From Colwellia psychrerythraea (GTDB taxonomy: Bacteria > Pseudomonadota > Gammaproteobacteria > Enterobacterales > Alteromonadaceae), in the NCBI RefSeq assembly GCF_000764225.1, contig NZ_JQED01000003.1:248001-312000 (forward strand): 64,000 nt of DNA. Reading direction: 5' to 3'. The position numbers and the translations under genes were made by a program. How positions within the stretch are numbered: the first letter of the stretch is position 1; every line of letters starts with the position of its first letter. The notes under the pieces are model-generated. The model was not told the origin of the DNA. It did no database searches and saw only the letters and a list, made by a program, of their open reading frames with translations. This document shows, piece after piece, positions 27,884-37,830 of the stretch.

Positions 27884-29431
27884 ATGGCTAAATATTTAAT
27901 TCCAACCATTTTTACAGCAATTTCTATGACGTTGTTAAGTGGTTGCGTTACCCAAAGCTTTGAAAATAATGAGCCTATTGTAAAAAACCAAGCAAATCGT
28001 GATGAAATGGCGGTAACGCGAATTTCCTTAGGATTAGGTTATTTAAAAATGGGTGATATGTCGCAGGCAAAACTTAATCTTGAAAAAGCGAAACGATTTT
28101 CACCTAATTTAGTCGAAGTGCATACAGCATTTGCCCATTATTATGAAACTGTAGGTGAAGAAGCTCTCGCTATCGAATCATTTGAACAAGCTCTATCTAT
28201 TAAAGCCGACAGTGCCGATACCTTGAACAATTACGGTGTTTTTTTATGCCGACAAGATAATGTTGCAGCAGCAGAAGTTCAATTTCTTAAAGCGATTGCC
28301 GTACCAAGTTACTTATTAGTATCGGAAAGCTACGAAAACCTTGCCTCATGTTATTTACAGAATGACAACTTTGAAAAGGCTGAAATGTACTTAAATAAGT
28401 CTATTTATCACAGCCCAAATAGATCAAGTACGTTACTTCAAATGGTACGTTTGCAATATGCGATGGGAAATTACAAGGACGCTAAACTTTTTCTACAAAA
28501 ATTTGAACGAAGTACACAACGTTTTACTGCCAATTCATTATCACTTGCCTATAAAGTGTATTGGAAGTTAGGTCAACGTAGAACAGCAAGAAATTACGCT
28601 ACTATGTTAGTTAGGATGTACCCGCAATCATGGGAAGCAAAACAATACCTTCTTAATGAATTAGAACTAATCGACGCGGATAATTTAGCGAAGAAATATC
28701 AATTGAGTCAAAAAGAAACTAATCGAAATTTATCAACATCTCGTAAAAAGCGTGTAGTAAAACTTTCACCCAAAAAATCAGTGGAAACAGCCTCTACCAA
28801 CAGTGTAAAAGTCGTTAGTTCAACGGTTGGTTCAACTAATACTGTCAAAGCAGCAACAGCTGGCGTTATAACGTCAATGGTAGTTACCACACCGGTAACA
28901 ACAAGTACAACACCACCGCATGGTCCAGGCACAGTGATGCTCTCTCCTCAGGTAGCAAAAACTGCTTCAACAAAGAATAAGCAAATAAGTAACCCAATAG
29001 ATAATTCTACGACTGTAGATAAAGTGGTGCAGAGTAATAGTAAGATAGATAATGCCGTACCTGCTGTAACAGAAGTCAGCACAGTTAAACAAGTAGCTTC
29101 AATCGCCAGTGAACCAACGTCAACTCAGCCTATACCAGCGACGCGTGATGTGCCTTTACCTGAAGCCTTACCTGAAGTCATTGAAACTGACGTAGTAGAA
29201 GCTGAAGTCATTGCGGCTGTCGAAGTTAATAATGATAATGACAAGGCTAACCCCCAAGACATTTTACATACTGTAATACCAGGTGAGAATTTGTATAGTA
29301 TTTCAGTGGAATACAATGTCAAACTCAACACATTACGTAAGTGGAATAATATTTCAGAAAAAAATAAAATCCAGATAGGCGATAAGCTCTATGTGGTTGA
29401 TCCTCAAACAGTGAAAAATATTAATGACTAA
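27884..29431 (+). CDS. pilW: Type IV pilus lipoprotein PilW/PilF with C-terminal LysM
   Basis: A 515-residue lipoprotein with lipobox LLSGC, then TPR repeats (about 45-250), a long Thr/Val/Ser-rich linker (about 285-445) and a LysM domain at the end (HTVIPGENLYSISVEYN through IQIGDKLYVVD). The TPR part is PilF/PilW, the pilotin that helps PilQ secretin assemble; gene order between rlmN and rodZ agrees. Typical PilF is about 250 residues with no LysM, so this one is fused to a peptidoglycan-binding module. The start is uncertain: a TTG at 27863 has AAGAGG 11 bases upstream, while ATG 27884 begins the signal peptide directly. Its last 8 bases overlap rodZ. Confidence 0.82.
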   Translation: MAKYLIPTIFTAISMTLLSGCVTQSFENNEPIVKNQANRDEMAVTRISLGLGYLKMGDMSQAKLNLEKAKRFSPNLVEVHTAFAHYYETVGEEALAIESFEQALSIKADSADTLNNYGVFLCRQDNVAAAEVQFLKAIAVPSYLLVSESYENLASCYLQNDNFEKAEMYLNKSIYHSPNRSSTLLQMVRLQYAMGNYKDAKLFLQKFERSTQRFTANSLSLAYKVYWKLGQRRTARNYATMLVRMYPQSWEAKQYLLNELELIDADNLAKKYQLSQKETNRNLSTSRKKRVVKLSPKKSVETASTNSVKVVSSTVGSTNTVKAATAGVITSMVVTTPVTTSTTPPHGPGTVMLSPQVAKTASTKNKQISNPIDNSTTVDKVVQSNSKIDNAVPAVTEVSTVKQVASIASEPTSTQPIPATRDVPLPEALPEVIETDVVEAEVIAAVEVNNDNDKANPQDILHTVIPGENLYSISVEYNVKLNTLRKWNNISEKNKIQIGDKLYVVDPQTVKNIND

Positions 29432-30422
29432 TGATGTATCCCCTGCTGCTCAAGTAGATAAAGAACAACCAAGTGATAATACTGAACAAGTCACTGAACT
29501 AGATGAATTCATGGAAATGTTGAGTCCTGGCACTATGCTGAGTGAAGCTCGTAAAGCTTTATCACTTTCACAAGAGTTTATTTCCAGTAAGCTGAACCTA
29601 AAAGTAGCACTAGTTAAAGATATTGAAAATGATATCTTTGACCCATCAATGCCAGTGACGTTCAATCGAGGCTATTTAGCCAACTATGCTAAATTAGTGG
29701 GCGTTGAGGTAGAAGATATACTGGCAAGTTATGATGCACTTGACGCTGCGACTATTCAGCGCAGCGAAATGTTGAGCTTTTCTAAAGAAACTTCCAAACA
29801 AGCAGAACATAGCCGGGTAATGTGGTTGAGCTATTTCATCGTGGCGGTTTTTATTGGTTTAACTGTATTGTGGTGGCTGCAAGAAAGCAGACAACAGGCA
29901 GATGAGTCATTAAATATCACTGAAATTACTGAAACATCTCAATCAGGTCGTAGTGATAGTGTAGCAGAGCCTACTGAAGCCATTTTGAATGAAGAGTCAG
30001 CGTTTATTAATGATGATGCAGAACCAAAGGTAAAAAGTAGTGAAGTAACATCTGAGTTAAACACAACGACTGATTCGCTAATCAATGAGGCAAGTAATGA
30101 TGCAAAGGTTATTGAATCAACAGCGAATACATTGGTTAATGAAGCCGTACAATCGACAGAGCCAAAAGAGCCTATACTCAGTACCGCCATCTTTACTTTT
30201 AAGGGTGATTGCTGGGTAAATATTTATGATGCAACAGGTGAGCGAATCGCTTGGGGTGTTAAAAAGTCGGGTTATGTCATGACCATACAAGGTAAAGCAC
30301 CACTTCGTATTACTGTGGGAAAACCAGAATTGACCAGTATTATTTTTAATGATCAACCAGTAGATATGTCGGCTTTTGATATCGGCAATATTGCTAAATT
30401 TAACTTACCCATTGTTGAGTAG
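29424..30422 (+). CDS. rodZ: Cytoskeletal protein RodZ
   Basis: A 332-residue bitopic protein that links MreB to the membrane and maintains rod shape. It has an N-terminal HTH_25 domain (about 35-105: PGTMLSEARKALSLSQEFISSKLNLK...FNRGYLANYAKLVGVE), one TM helix (about 135-153, WLSYFIVAVFIGLTVLWWL), an acidic Ser/Thr-rich periplasmic linker and a C-terminal DUF4115 beta domain (about 255-332, FTFKGDCWVNIYDATGERIAWG). It overlaps pilW by ATGACTAA, so translation is coupled. Order and architecture match gammaproteobacterial RodZ. Confidence 0.93.
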   Translation: MTNDVSPAAQVDKEQPSDNTEQVTELDEFMEMLSPGTMLSEARKALSLSQEFISSKLNLKVALVKDIENDIFDPSMPVTFNRGYLANYAKLVGVEVEDILASYDALDAATIQRSEMLSFSKETSKQAEHSRVMWLSYFIVAVFIGLTVLWWLQESRQQADESLNITEITETSQSGRSDSVAEPTEAILNEESAFINDDAEPKVKSSEVTSELNTTTDSLINEASNDAKVIESTANTLVNEAVQSTEPKEPILSTAIFTFKGDCWVNIYDATGERIAWGVKKSGYVMTIQGKAPLRITVGKPELTSIIFNDQPVDMSAFDIGNIAKFNLPIVE

Positions 30423-30488
30423 CCTTTTTTAAGCTGTTATTTTTGAATTATCGACTACTCCACATATAGAAAAATATAAAGATACATT

Positions 30489-31619
30489 ATGTTTAAAGAA
30501 TCACCCATTATACGCCGTGTCTCTCGCCAAATTATGGTAGGTAACGTACCTGTTGGCGGTGATGCTCCAATTACTGTGCAGTCAATGACAAATACATTGA
30601 CCACTGATGTCGCTGCAACGGTTGCGCAAATCAAAGCTCTGGAAGCTGTCGGTGCCGATATTGTCCGTGTTAGTGTTCCTACTATGGATGCAGCAGAAGC
30701 ATTTCGTGAAATCAAACAGCAGGTTGACGTGCCTTTAGTTACCGATATTCACTTTGATTATCGTATTGCCTTAAAAGTTGCTGAGTATGGCGCAGACTGT
30801 TTGCGTATTAATCCAGGTAATATTGGTAATGAAAACAGAATTCGCAGCGTGGTTGAATGTGCGCGTGATAACAACATACCCATTCGAATTGGTGTCAATG
30901 GTGGTTCATTAGAAAAAGATATTCAAGAAAAGTATACCGAGCCAACGCCAGAAGCATTATTAGAGTCAGCGATGCGTCATGTTGATATCTTAGATAGGTT
31001 AAATTTTAATGAATTTAAAGTAAGCGTTAAAGCGTCTGATGTTTTTTTAGCGGTTGAATCGTATAAATTATTAGCGAAACAAATTGATAACCCATTACAT
31101 TTAGGCATTACTGAAGCTGGCGGTTTGCGTTCAGGCTCAGTAAAGTCATCTGTTGGTTTAGGATTATTATTAGCGCAGGGCATTGGTGATACATTACGTA
31201 TTTCTCTTGCAGCTGACCCGGTTGAAGAAATCAAAGTGGGTTTTGATATTTTAAAATCACTTAAATTACGTAGCCGAGGCATCAACTTAATTGCTTGCCC
31301 AAGTTGTTCTCGTCAAGAGTTTGATGTGGTGTCAACAGTGAATGCGTTAGAGCAACGTATTGAAGATATTATGACTCCTATGGATGTATCTATTATTGGC
31401 TGTATCGTCAATGGCCCAGGTGAAGCAATGGTGTCAGATCTTGGCTTAACAGGCAGTAGTAAAAAAAGTGGTTACTATTTAGATGGCATTCGCCAGAAAG
31501 AGCGCTTTGATAATACGGATCTTGTCGACCAATTAGAGCAGCGTATCCGCGCTAAAGCACGTTCGATGAGTGAGCGTCTAGATGAAAAAAATAGAATTGA
31601 TATTAAAACAAAGGATTAA
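30489..31619 (+). CDS. ispG: 4-hydroxy-3-methylbut-2-enyl diphosphate synthase IspG
   Basis: A 376-residue 4Fe-4S enzyme of the MEP isoprenoid pathway that converts MEcPP to HMBPP. It begins [20 protein letters not shown], has a TIM-barrel part with [11 protein letters not shown] and RINPGNIGN, and the cluster domain with [11 protein letters not shown] and CIVNGPGEA. Length matches E. coli GcpE (372). It follows rodZ by 66 bases and probably belongs to the same transcript. A repeat element separates it from hisS. Confidence 0.96.
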   Translation: MFKESPIIRRVSRQIMVGNVPVGGDAPITVQSMTNTLTTDVAATVAQIKALEAVGADIVRVSVPTMDAAEAFREIKQQVDVPLVTDIHFDYRIALKVAEYGADCLRINPGNIGNENRIRSVVECARDNNIPIRIGVNGGSLEKDIQEKYTEPTPEALLESAMRHVDILDRLNFNEFKVSVKASDVFLAVESYKLLAKQIDNPLHLGITEAGGLRSGSVKSSVGLGLLLAQGIGDTLRISLAADPVEEIKVGFDILKSLKLRSRGINLIACPSCSRQEFDVVSTVNALEQRIEDIMTPMDVSIIGCIVNGPGEAMVSDLGLTGSSKKSGYYLDGIRQKERFDNTDLVDQLEQRIRAKARSMSERLDEKNRIDIKTKD

Positions 31620-31716
31620 AACTATCAGTAATTATCGTATAAGGTAATGAAAACACGATAAGCACCGTGGTTTATTCGATTGCTATTATTAGGTATACTG
31701 CGCGCTGCGCAAATTT

Positions 31717-31891
31717 AATACCAATCGGACTGATTTATTTAGCACTTAGCGAGAATTAAAAGCCTTAGAGGCAAGGCATTGATTGAAGAGAATGGTTATT
31801 CCCTTGTCAAAATCAATAACGCCGCATGTAAACCTTTTAAACTCGCTAATGTAACTCTAAACTGACTAATAAATTAATCCGTTTGGTATAA
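31717..31891. repeat. MITE-like inverted-repeat element, TTGGTAT-ended type
   Basis: About 175 bp with imperfect terminal inverted repeats: ATACCAATCGGACTGATTTA on the left and ATACCAAACGGATTAATTTA read from the right. The core has AAGCCTTAGAGGCAAGGCAT, ATTGATT and its complement AATCAAT, then ACGCCGCATG. It matches the 58765-59032 element in reverse orientation and shares its core with 5415-5577. There is no ORF. It lies between ispG and hisS. Confidence 0.8.
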
Positions 31892-31971
31892 CACAGTAAT
31901 AAGTGCTAGAAAGCAGGCCCGAAAGGGACGCTACCAGCCCTTCAAAAGAAATAAAAAGAGAGAACAGCTCA

Positions 31972-33252
31972 GTGGCTAAACAAAAGGCTCTACAAGCAAT
32001 ACGTGGCATGAATGATTGCCTTCCAAGTGAAACTAATATCTGGCAAATGGTTGAAACGGTGCTGCGTCGGGTCGCCAGCAATTACGGTTTTGCTGAAATT
32101 CGCATGCCGATTGTTGAGTCAACAGCGTTGTTTAAACGTGGTATTGGTGAAGTGACCGATATTGTTGAAAAAGAAATGTACACTTTTGATGACTTAAACG
32201 GCGATAGTTTAACGTTACGCCCTGAAGGAACTGCAAGTTGCGTTCGTGCAGGCAACCAACATGGCTTACTATATAACCAAGAGCAACGCCTTTGGTATAT
32301 GGGACCTATGTTTCGCCATGAAAGACCACAAAAAGGTCGTTACCGTCAATTTCATCAATTTGGCTTAGAAGCCTTTGGAATTGCAACTCCAGACATAGAT
32401 GTTGAAATTATTTTGCTAACTTCTCGTTTATGGCGGGAACTTGGTATCAATGAATTTGTCACACTAGAGTTGAATTCATTAGGATCGAATGAAGAACGTG
32501 CTAATTACCGTGAAGCCTTGATTGCTTATTTGCTTGAGCATGAGGAATTACTTGATGAAGACTCTAAGCGACGTATGCATACTAACCCGCTAAGAGTATT
32601 AGATAGTAAAAATCCACAAGTTCAAGAAGCGTTAATTAATGCACCTAAATTATCAGATCATTTTGGTGAAGAAACGCAAGCGCATTTTGATACGCTTTGT
32701 GCTCGTTTAGATGCAGCGGGTATTAACTATGTATTAAATGAACGTTTAGTACGTGGTTTAGATTACTATAATCGTACTGTATTTGAGTGGGTTACTTCGA
32801 CACTTGGCGCACAAGGTACTATTTGTGCCGGTGGTCGTTATGACGGTTTAGTTGAACAGCTTGGTGGTAAAGCAACACCTGCCTTTGGTTTTGCCTTAGG
32901 TATCGAACGTTTAGTGTTAATGCTGACGGAATTAGAAGAAGTATCTAATATTCGCCCTCAAGTAGATGCTTATGTCGTTATCCTAGGAGAGGATGCACAA
33001 GTCGCCGCTAATAAATTAGCTGAACAATGGCGTGATCAAGTACCTGAGTTAAGGTTGCAGTGTCATTGTGGTGGCGGCAATATGAAAAAACAATTAAAGC
33101 GTGCTGATAAATCCGGTGCGCAAATCGCGTTAATCTTAGGTGATGATGAAATTACCCAAGAGAAAGTTATGGTGAAATACTTGCGCGGGCAAAAAGAACA
33201 AGAAAGCGTGGAATTTACCCAAGTTTCGAGCTTGTTATCTGAATTAATTTAA
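31972..33252 (+). CDS. hisS: Histidyl-tRNA synthetase
   Basis: A 426-residue class II synthetase that charges tRNA-His. Motifs: [10 protein letters not shown] near the start, motif 2 [11 protein letters not shown] and [19 protein letters not shown], histidine-specific [16 protein letters not shown] and [15 protein letters not shown], motif 3 [13 protein letters not shown], and a C-terminal anticodon-binding domain. The GTG at 31972 is chosen because homology starts at [11 protein letters not shown] and GAGAGAA precedes it; the upstream extension to 31903 lies beside the repeat element. It heads the hisS-yfgM-bamB unit. Confidence 0.96.
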   Translation: MAKQKALQAIRGMNDCLPSETNIWQMVETVLRRVASNYGFAEIRMPIVESTALFKRGIGEVTDIVEKEMYTFDDLNGDSLTLRPEGTASCVRAGNQHGLLYNQEQRLWYMGPMFRHERPQKGRYRQFHQFGLEAFGIATPDIDVEIILLTSRLWRELGINEFVTLELNSLGSNEERANYREALIAYLLEHEELLDEDSKRRMHTNPLRVLDSKNPQVQEALINAPKLSDHFGEETQAHFDTLCARLDAAGINYVLNERLVRGLDYYNRTVFEWVTSTLGAQGTICAGGRYDGLVEQLGGKATPAFGFALGIERLVLMLTELEEVSNIRPQVDAYVVILGEDAQVAANKLAEQWRDQVPELRLQCHCGGGNMKKQLKRADKSGAQIALILGDDEITQEKVMVKYLRGQKEQESVEFTQVSSLLSELI

Positions 33253-33275
33253 CGGCATTTGGCCAAGGTGAAGTA

Positions 33276-33947
33276 GTGGAAATTTATCAAACAGAAGAAC
33301 AACAAGTAGAAGCGATTAAAAGTTACTGGCAACAAAATGGCAATACTATTATCGCAGGTATTGTCTTAGGTCTTGCAGGATTCATCGGTTTTAATGTGTA
33401 TCAAGATAATAAATTTGAAGAAGAATTACTTGTATCAGATAATTATCAAACGTTGATTGAGCAAAGTGGAAAAGATGCAAAAGCTTTTACTGAAAATGGC
33501 GAAAAATTTATCAGTGAAAATGGTGATAATAGCTATGTTTCCTTAACAGCGTTGGCACTTGCTAAAGAAGCAGCCACACATAAAGATTGGCCACAAGTTC
33601 AAAAACAATTAACAACTGCAATTGAATCTGCACCTACTGATGGTATTAAAGCGATTGCCAGTTTACGTTTAGCGCGTGTTCAAGTTCAACTTGAACACTA
33701 TTCTGATGCACTTGCTACTTTAAATAGTAATTTACCGGAATCATTTACCGCTGCAATTGAAGAAATCAAAGGTGATGCATACCTACAACAGGGTAAAAAA
33801 GATCTAGCTCGTAGCGCTTATCAAGCAGCAATTGCCGCTGATGGTATTGCTACAAGTCCAAGCTTACAAATTAAATTAGACGATTTAGCACAAGTAACGA
33901 CATTGCCTGTTGCTGGCGTCGATGCTGCTGAACCTGCGGTTAAGTAA
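33276..33947 (+). CDS. yfgM: YfgM, membrane-anchored periplasmic TPR protein
   Basis: A 223-residue ancillary SecYEG-translocon subunit that works with PpiD in periplasmic chaperone networks. It has a cytoplasmic N-terminus (EIYQTEEQQVEAIKSYWQQNG), one TM helix (about 23-41) and a TPR-like periplasmic part. It starts with GTG at 33276, 23 bases after hisS; GGTGAAG is the likely ribosome site. Position between hisS and bamB is the conserved order, which supports the name. Confidence 0.92.
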   Translation: MEIYQTEEQQVEAIKSYWQQNGNTIIAGIVLGLAGFIGFNVYQDNKFEEELLVSDNYQTLIEQSGKDAKAFTENGEKFISENGDNSYVSLTALALAKEAATHKDWPQVQKQLTTAIESAPTDGIKAIASLRLARVQVQLEHYSDALATLNSNLPESFTAAIEEIKGDAYLQQGKKDLARSAYQAAIAADGIATSPSLQIKLDDLAQVTTLPVAGVDAAEPAVK

Positions 33948-33998
33948 TTTAATTAGGTTATTTGACAAGATTATTTACTGTTGTTAATAAGGCAAACT

Positions 33999-35243
33999 AT
34001 GCGTTGTTTTGATAAAAAAATTTTTAAAGGCCTGAGTACGAAAAAAGCCCTCGCCATCATTTTATTGTCTTCAAGCCTATTTGCTTGTTCGTCAAGTGAT
34101 GAAGAAGACCCGAGCACTAAAGTTGCTGAACTCTCTGATTTAGATAATGCTTTTGATGTGGAAATAGTATGGGACCGAAGTGTAGGTGATGGTGTTAATG
34201 ACTATTTCTCACGGATAAAACCTATTGTTGCCTATAACAAAGTCTATAGTGCCAGCCGAGAGGGTGATGTTGTCGCTTTTGATAAAGAAAGTGGTGATGA
34301 AGTTTGGCAAGCTGACTTAAGTGATATTCATGATGAGCGCAGTTTTTGGGATAGTCGTGTTTCTGCCTTAGTTGCAGGTGGTCCTGTAGCAGGCATGAAA
34401 AAAGTGTTTCTTGGCACCGAAAATGGTGATGTTTTCGCCTTAGATGCGGAAACAGGTGAGCTAATCTGGCAAGCTAAAATCAAAGGGGAAGTCATTACTC
34501 CACCTGCTATTGACTCGGGGATTTTGGTAGTGAACTCCGCTTCTGGCGTACTCAAAGGCTTTGATGCGAGTACTGGTGAAGAGATATGGAAAGTTGAACA
34601 AGATGTTCCTGCCTTAACATTGCGCGGTATCAGTACCCCTGTTATTGCGTCTGGTGGCGTAATAATAGGCTCTGGTAAAGGTGAGTTAGGCGTTTACATT
34701 CTTGAAAAAGGCCAAGCAGGTTGGACAACTGAAGTTGGTGAGGCGACTGGCTCCACAGAATTGCAGCGTGTTATTGATGTTGATTCAGCGCCTGTTGTCT
34801 TTGGTGATAAAGTTTATGCCATTTCAGCTCGAGGAAACTTAGTTGCTATTGAGTTAAAATCGGGGCGAATTCTGTGGAAACGTCAATATTCATCGTATAG
34901 ACAAATTTCGGTTTATCGTAATGATATTTATATTACTAATACACGCGGCCATATTTATGCCCTTAATCGAATTAATGGCATTGAGCGTTGGAGTAATGTT
35001 GAATTAACAAATCGGAGCGTCACTGGACCTGCAGTTGTCGATGATTATGTTGTGGTGGGTGATTTTGAAGGCTATTTACATTGGCTTAACCAAGAAACTG
35101 GTGAAATAGTGTCTCGTCATCAAGTCGACAGTAGTGGAATATACTCAACGCCGACAGTTGTTGATGATATAATATACACTCAATCCCGTGATGGTGATTT
35201 ACAAGTTATTAGTACACCAAAAATTGTCAGTGCAGCGCAATAA
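33999..35243 (+). CDS. bamB: Outer-membrane assembly lipoprotein BamB
   Basis: A 414-residue lipoprotein subunit of the BAM complex that folds barrel proteins into the outer membrane. The signal ends in lipobox SLFAC. The mature protein is an eight-bladed beta propeller of PQQ-like repeats, visible as repeated AxD.xTGExIWQ motifs (DKESGDEVWQ, DAETGELIWQ, DASTGEEIWK, ELKSGRILWK, NQETGEIVS). The ATG at 33999 is preferred to a TTG at 33981 because GGCAA lies upstream and it starts the signal. It follows yfgM by 51 bases. A terminator closes the operon. Confidence 0.94.
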   Translation: MRCFDKKIFKGLSTKKALAIILLSSSLFACSSSDEEDPSTKVAELSDLDNAFDVEIVWDRSVGDGVNDYFSRIKPIVAYNKVYSASREGDVVAFDKESGDEVWQADLSDIHDERSFWDSRVSALVAGGPVAGMKKVFLGTENGDVFALDAETGELIWQAKIKGEVITPPAIDSGILVVNSASGVLKGFDASTGEEIWKVEQDVPALTLRGISTPVIASGGVIIGSGKGELGVYILEKGQAGWTTEVGEATGSTELQRVIDVDSAPVVFGDKVYAISARGNLVAIELKSGRILWKRQYSSYRQISVYRNDIYITNTRGHIYALNRINGIERWSNVELTNRSVTGPAVVDDYVVVGDFEGYLHWLNQETGEIVSRHQVDSSGIYSTPTVVDDIIYTQSRDGDLQVISTPKIVSAAQ

Positions 35244-35293
35244 GCTGTACTGGTATGAGTTGTTTTATTTAAAAGAAAGCAACTAAAGTTAAT

Positions 35294-35338
35294 AACGGCT
35301 CCTATGCAAAGTGCATTAGGAGCCGTTGCTTGTTTTTA
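35294..35338 (+). terminator. Terminator after bamB
   Basis: AACGGCTCCTA (35294 on) pairs with AGGAGCCGTT (35318-35327), with an inner TGCA/TGCA helix, followed by GCTTGTTTTT. It separates hisS-yfgM-bamB from der. Confidence 0.8.
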
Positions 35339-35460
35339 GCAATATCATTTTTAACTAAGCTGACTAAGTGGTTTTGCTTTTAAGTTTTGGTATTTAGTTT
35401 TTATAATTGTTTGAAAAACCATGCATTACTCGCTTGCATGGTAATTTCTTTGAGGTGCTC

Positions 35461-36957
35461 ATGCTTCCTGTAGTTGCTCTAGTTGGTCGTCCTAATGTCG
35501 GAAAATCAACGTTATTTAACCGTTTAACCCGTAGTCGAGATGCTCTTGTAGCCGACTACCCCGGATTAACTCGCGATCGTCAATATGGTCAAGCTGAAGT
35601 AGAAGAACATCCGTTTATTGTTATTGATACCGGTGGCATTAATGGTGATGAACAGGGCATAGATGTGCTTATGGCTGAACAATCATTGATGGCAATTGAA
35701 GAAGCTGATGCTGTACTCTTCTTAGTTGATGCTCGTGATGGTTTGACTGCCGCAGATCATGGTATTGCAGATCACCTACGTAAACAAAATAAAAAAATAT
35801 TTGTGGTTGCCAATAAAATTGACGGCATTCATGGCGACTCTGCTGCTGCAGAGTTTTACTCATTAGGATTAGGTGAGCATGTTCATCAAATTGCGGCTGC
35901 CCACGGTCGTGGTGTTACGCAACTTTTAACGCTTGCTCTAACTCCTCATATTGAAGAGCTTGGTCAACCTAAAGTCTCTGAAGGTGAAGCGAGTGAAGGT
36001 GAGTTTGATGATGCCTTCTTTAATGATAAAGAAGTTGAGTTGACTGAAGAAGAACTTGCTAAAAAGCTTGAAGATGAACCACAAGAAAATGACAAAATAA
36101 AATTAGCGATAATAGGACGTCCTAATGTTGGCAAGTCAACGCTAACTAACAGAATTTTAGGTGAAGAGCGTGTTGTTGTTTACGATATGCCAGGTACCAC
36201 GCGCGATAGTGTTTATATTCCTATGGAGCGTAATGGTCGTGAGTACACATTAATTGATACTGCGGGTATTCGTAGGCGCAAAAATGTTACTGATGTGGTG
36301 GAAAAGTACTCAGTGATCAAAACTTTACGCGCTATTGAAGATGCCAATGTTTGTCTTCTTATCATTGATGCACAAGAAGGTATCAGCGATCAAGATCTAA
36401 GCTTGTTAGGCTTTATTCTCGAGGCAGGTCGTTCACTTGTTTTAGCCGTCAATAAATGGGATGGATTAGAAGATCATGAAAAAGATCGTATTAAAACTGA
36501 GCTGGATCGACGTTTAGGTTTTATCGACTTTGCTCGTGTACATTTTATTTCGGCTCTACACGGCACTGGTGTTGGTCATTTATATGAATCAGTTGAAGAG
36601 GCATTTGTTTCTGCAACTAAACGTATTTCAACGGCTATGGTAACTAAAATACTTGATATGGCAGTATTTGATCATCAACCACCATTACATCAAGGGCGAC
36701 GTATTAAACTTAAATATGCGCATGCGGGGGGCTATAACCCACCTATTATCATTATTCATGGTAATTCAGCGAAGAAATTACCCATGTCTTATAAGCGCTA
36801 TTTAATGAACTATTATCGTAAGTCATTAAAAATGATGGGAACACCTATTCGTATCCAGTTTAAAGATACCTTGAACCCATTTGCCGGTAAGAAGAAACTA
36901 AGCTACACAGAGCAAAAGAAAATTGCCCGTGCTACGCAAGGTTATAAAAAAGATTAG
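35461..36957 (+). CDS. der: Ribosome-assembly GTPase Der (EngA)
   Basis: A 498-residue GTPase with two tandem G domains and a C-terminal KH-like domain, needed for 50S subunit maturation. Each G domain has GRPNVGKST(L) (about residues 8-16 and 220-228), DTxG switch II (DTGGI, DTAGI) and NKxD (NKID, NKWD). The acidic linker between them ([29 protein letters not shown]) is typical of gammaproteobacteria. The ATG at 35461 begins [12 protein letters not shown]; a longer frame to 35407 has no homology. Preceding TTTGAGGTGCTC supplies the ribosome site. Confidence 0.97.
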   Translation: MLPVVALVGRPNVGKSTLFNRLTRSRDALVADYPGLTRDRQYGQAEVEEHPFIVIDTGGINGDEQGIDVLMAEQSLMAIEEADAVLFLVDARDGLTAADHGIADHLRKQNKKIFVVANKIDGIHGDSAAAEFYSLGLGEHVHQIAAAHGRGVTQLLTLALTPHIEELGQPKVSEGEASEGEFDDAFFNDKEVELTEEELAKKLEDEPQENDKIKLAIIGRPNVGKSTLTNRILGEERVVVYDMPGTTRDSVYIPMERNGREYTLIDTAGIRRRKNVTDVVEKYSVIKTLRAIEDANVCLLIIDAQEGISDQDLSLLGFILEAGRSLVLAVNKWDGLEDHEKDRIKTELDRRLGFIDFARVHFISALHGTGVGHLYESVEEAFVSATKRISTAMVTKILDMAVFDHQPPLHQGRRIKLKYAHAGGYNPPIIIIHGNSAKKLPMSYKRYLMNYYRKSLKMMGTPIRIQFKDTLNPFAGKKKLSYTEQKKIARATQGYKKD

Positions 36958-36973
36958 GATTTACTGCAACTTA

Positions 36974-37082
36974 CTATATACCCAAACTACCTGAATATGT
37001 CGATTCCAGCCCTGCGGGGAGGTCTAAGCATGAATTGCTCAAGCGCCCTGAACACGCATTTTCAAATGGCTTGGGTATATAG
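36974..37082. repeat. Short inverted-repeat element, TATACCC-ended type
   Basis: About 109 bp whose ends are CTATATACCCAAACTACCTG and, read from the right, CTATATACCCAAGCCATTTG. The interior contains CAGCCCTGCGGGGAGGTCT. It has no ORF, and lies between der and the PilZ gene. Its ends recall the TATACCCG ends of the 5415 element but its core is different. Confidence 0.75.
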
Positions 37083-37155
37083 CTAGCAAGTTGCATTCAT
37101 GCCTTGATTTTACTAAGGTAACTAACACGCTAAACGTTTTATCTCATCGAAGAAT

Positions 37156-37830
37156 ATGGCTGAACCAGAAATCTTAATTGATCCAACTAAACCTTCTGCA
37201 CGTAACTTATCTTATTTGAAAGCGGGGGCGCCGATCATTATTGATATATCTACCCCTGCGGGTCAAAAAAGAAAGTTTAACACCTATTTTATTGGTTACT
37301 TGCCTAAAAAGTATGTCCTAATTGAATACCCTGACTCTTCAAAGCTGGGTGCTTTTTCTCAATACATTGGTCAAGGTACTGTGATTACCGTTCGTGGTCT
37401 TATTGAAGGCCGAGATGGTGCCGCGGTTGCCTTTATTAGTACTGTTAGACAAACCTTACAAATTCCCTCTCGCATTATGGTATTAGACATTCCAACCACT
37501 GTGACATTACAACAATTACGCTCTTCTATACGCATTGAAACTCAGATAGTAGCGAAAGTTAAAATTGATGATGTTTACTGGCAAACAACCATGACAAATT
37601 TATCTGTTAATGGTGGTCAGTTAGATATCATCAATGGTGAAAAGTTAGCGCTAGCGGAAAATAAAACGGTTGAGGTTTTAGTCGAAACAAGTGAGGGAGA
37701 AGACAATATTAAATTTAACGCGACAGTTTGTAACTTTAAACAGCAAGTTGACGGTGTATCTTTTGGTGTTAAATTCAATCAAGTGAATAAGCAGCAGGTA
37801 ATAGAATTACTCTATCAAGCCTTAGCTTGA
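37156..37830 (+). CDS. PilZ-domain c-di-GMP receptor, YcgR-like
   Basis: A 224-residue cytoplasmic protein with an N-terminal YcgR-type beta domain (about 20-105) and a PilZ domain (about 118-222). The c-di-GMP motifs are RSSIR (RxxxR, residues 122-126) and NLSVNGG ((D/N)xSxxG, 148-154), both intact, so it should bind c-di-GMP. YcgR relatives act as flagellar brakes. Its 3' end overlaps the convergent diguanylate cyclase gene by 9 bases, so a c-di-GMP maker and a reader are adjacent but oppositely transcribed. The target is not known. Confidence 0.85.
   Translation: MAEPEILIDPTKPSARNLSYLKAGAPIIIDISTPAGQKRKFNTYFIGYLPKKYVLIEYPDSSKLGAFSQYIGQGTVITVRGLIEGRDGAAVAFISTVRQTLQIPSRIMVLDIPTTVTLQQLRSSIRIETQIVAKVKIDDVYWQTTMTNLSVNGGQLDIINGEKLALAENKTVEVLVETSEGEDNIKFNATVCNFKQQVDGVSFGVKFNQVNKQQVIELLYQALA

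Noticed and set aside
31717-31891. Repeat elements as insertion sequences
   Set aside because: No transposase or other ORF lies within any of them and all are under 300 bp; they can only be non-autonomous repeats.
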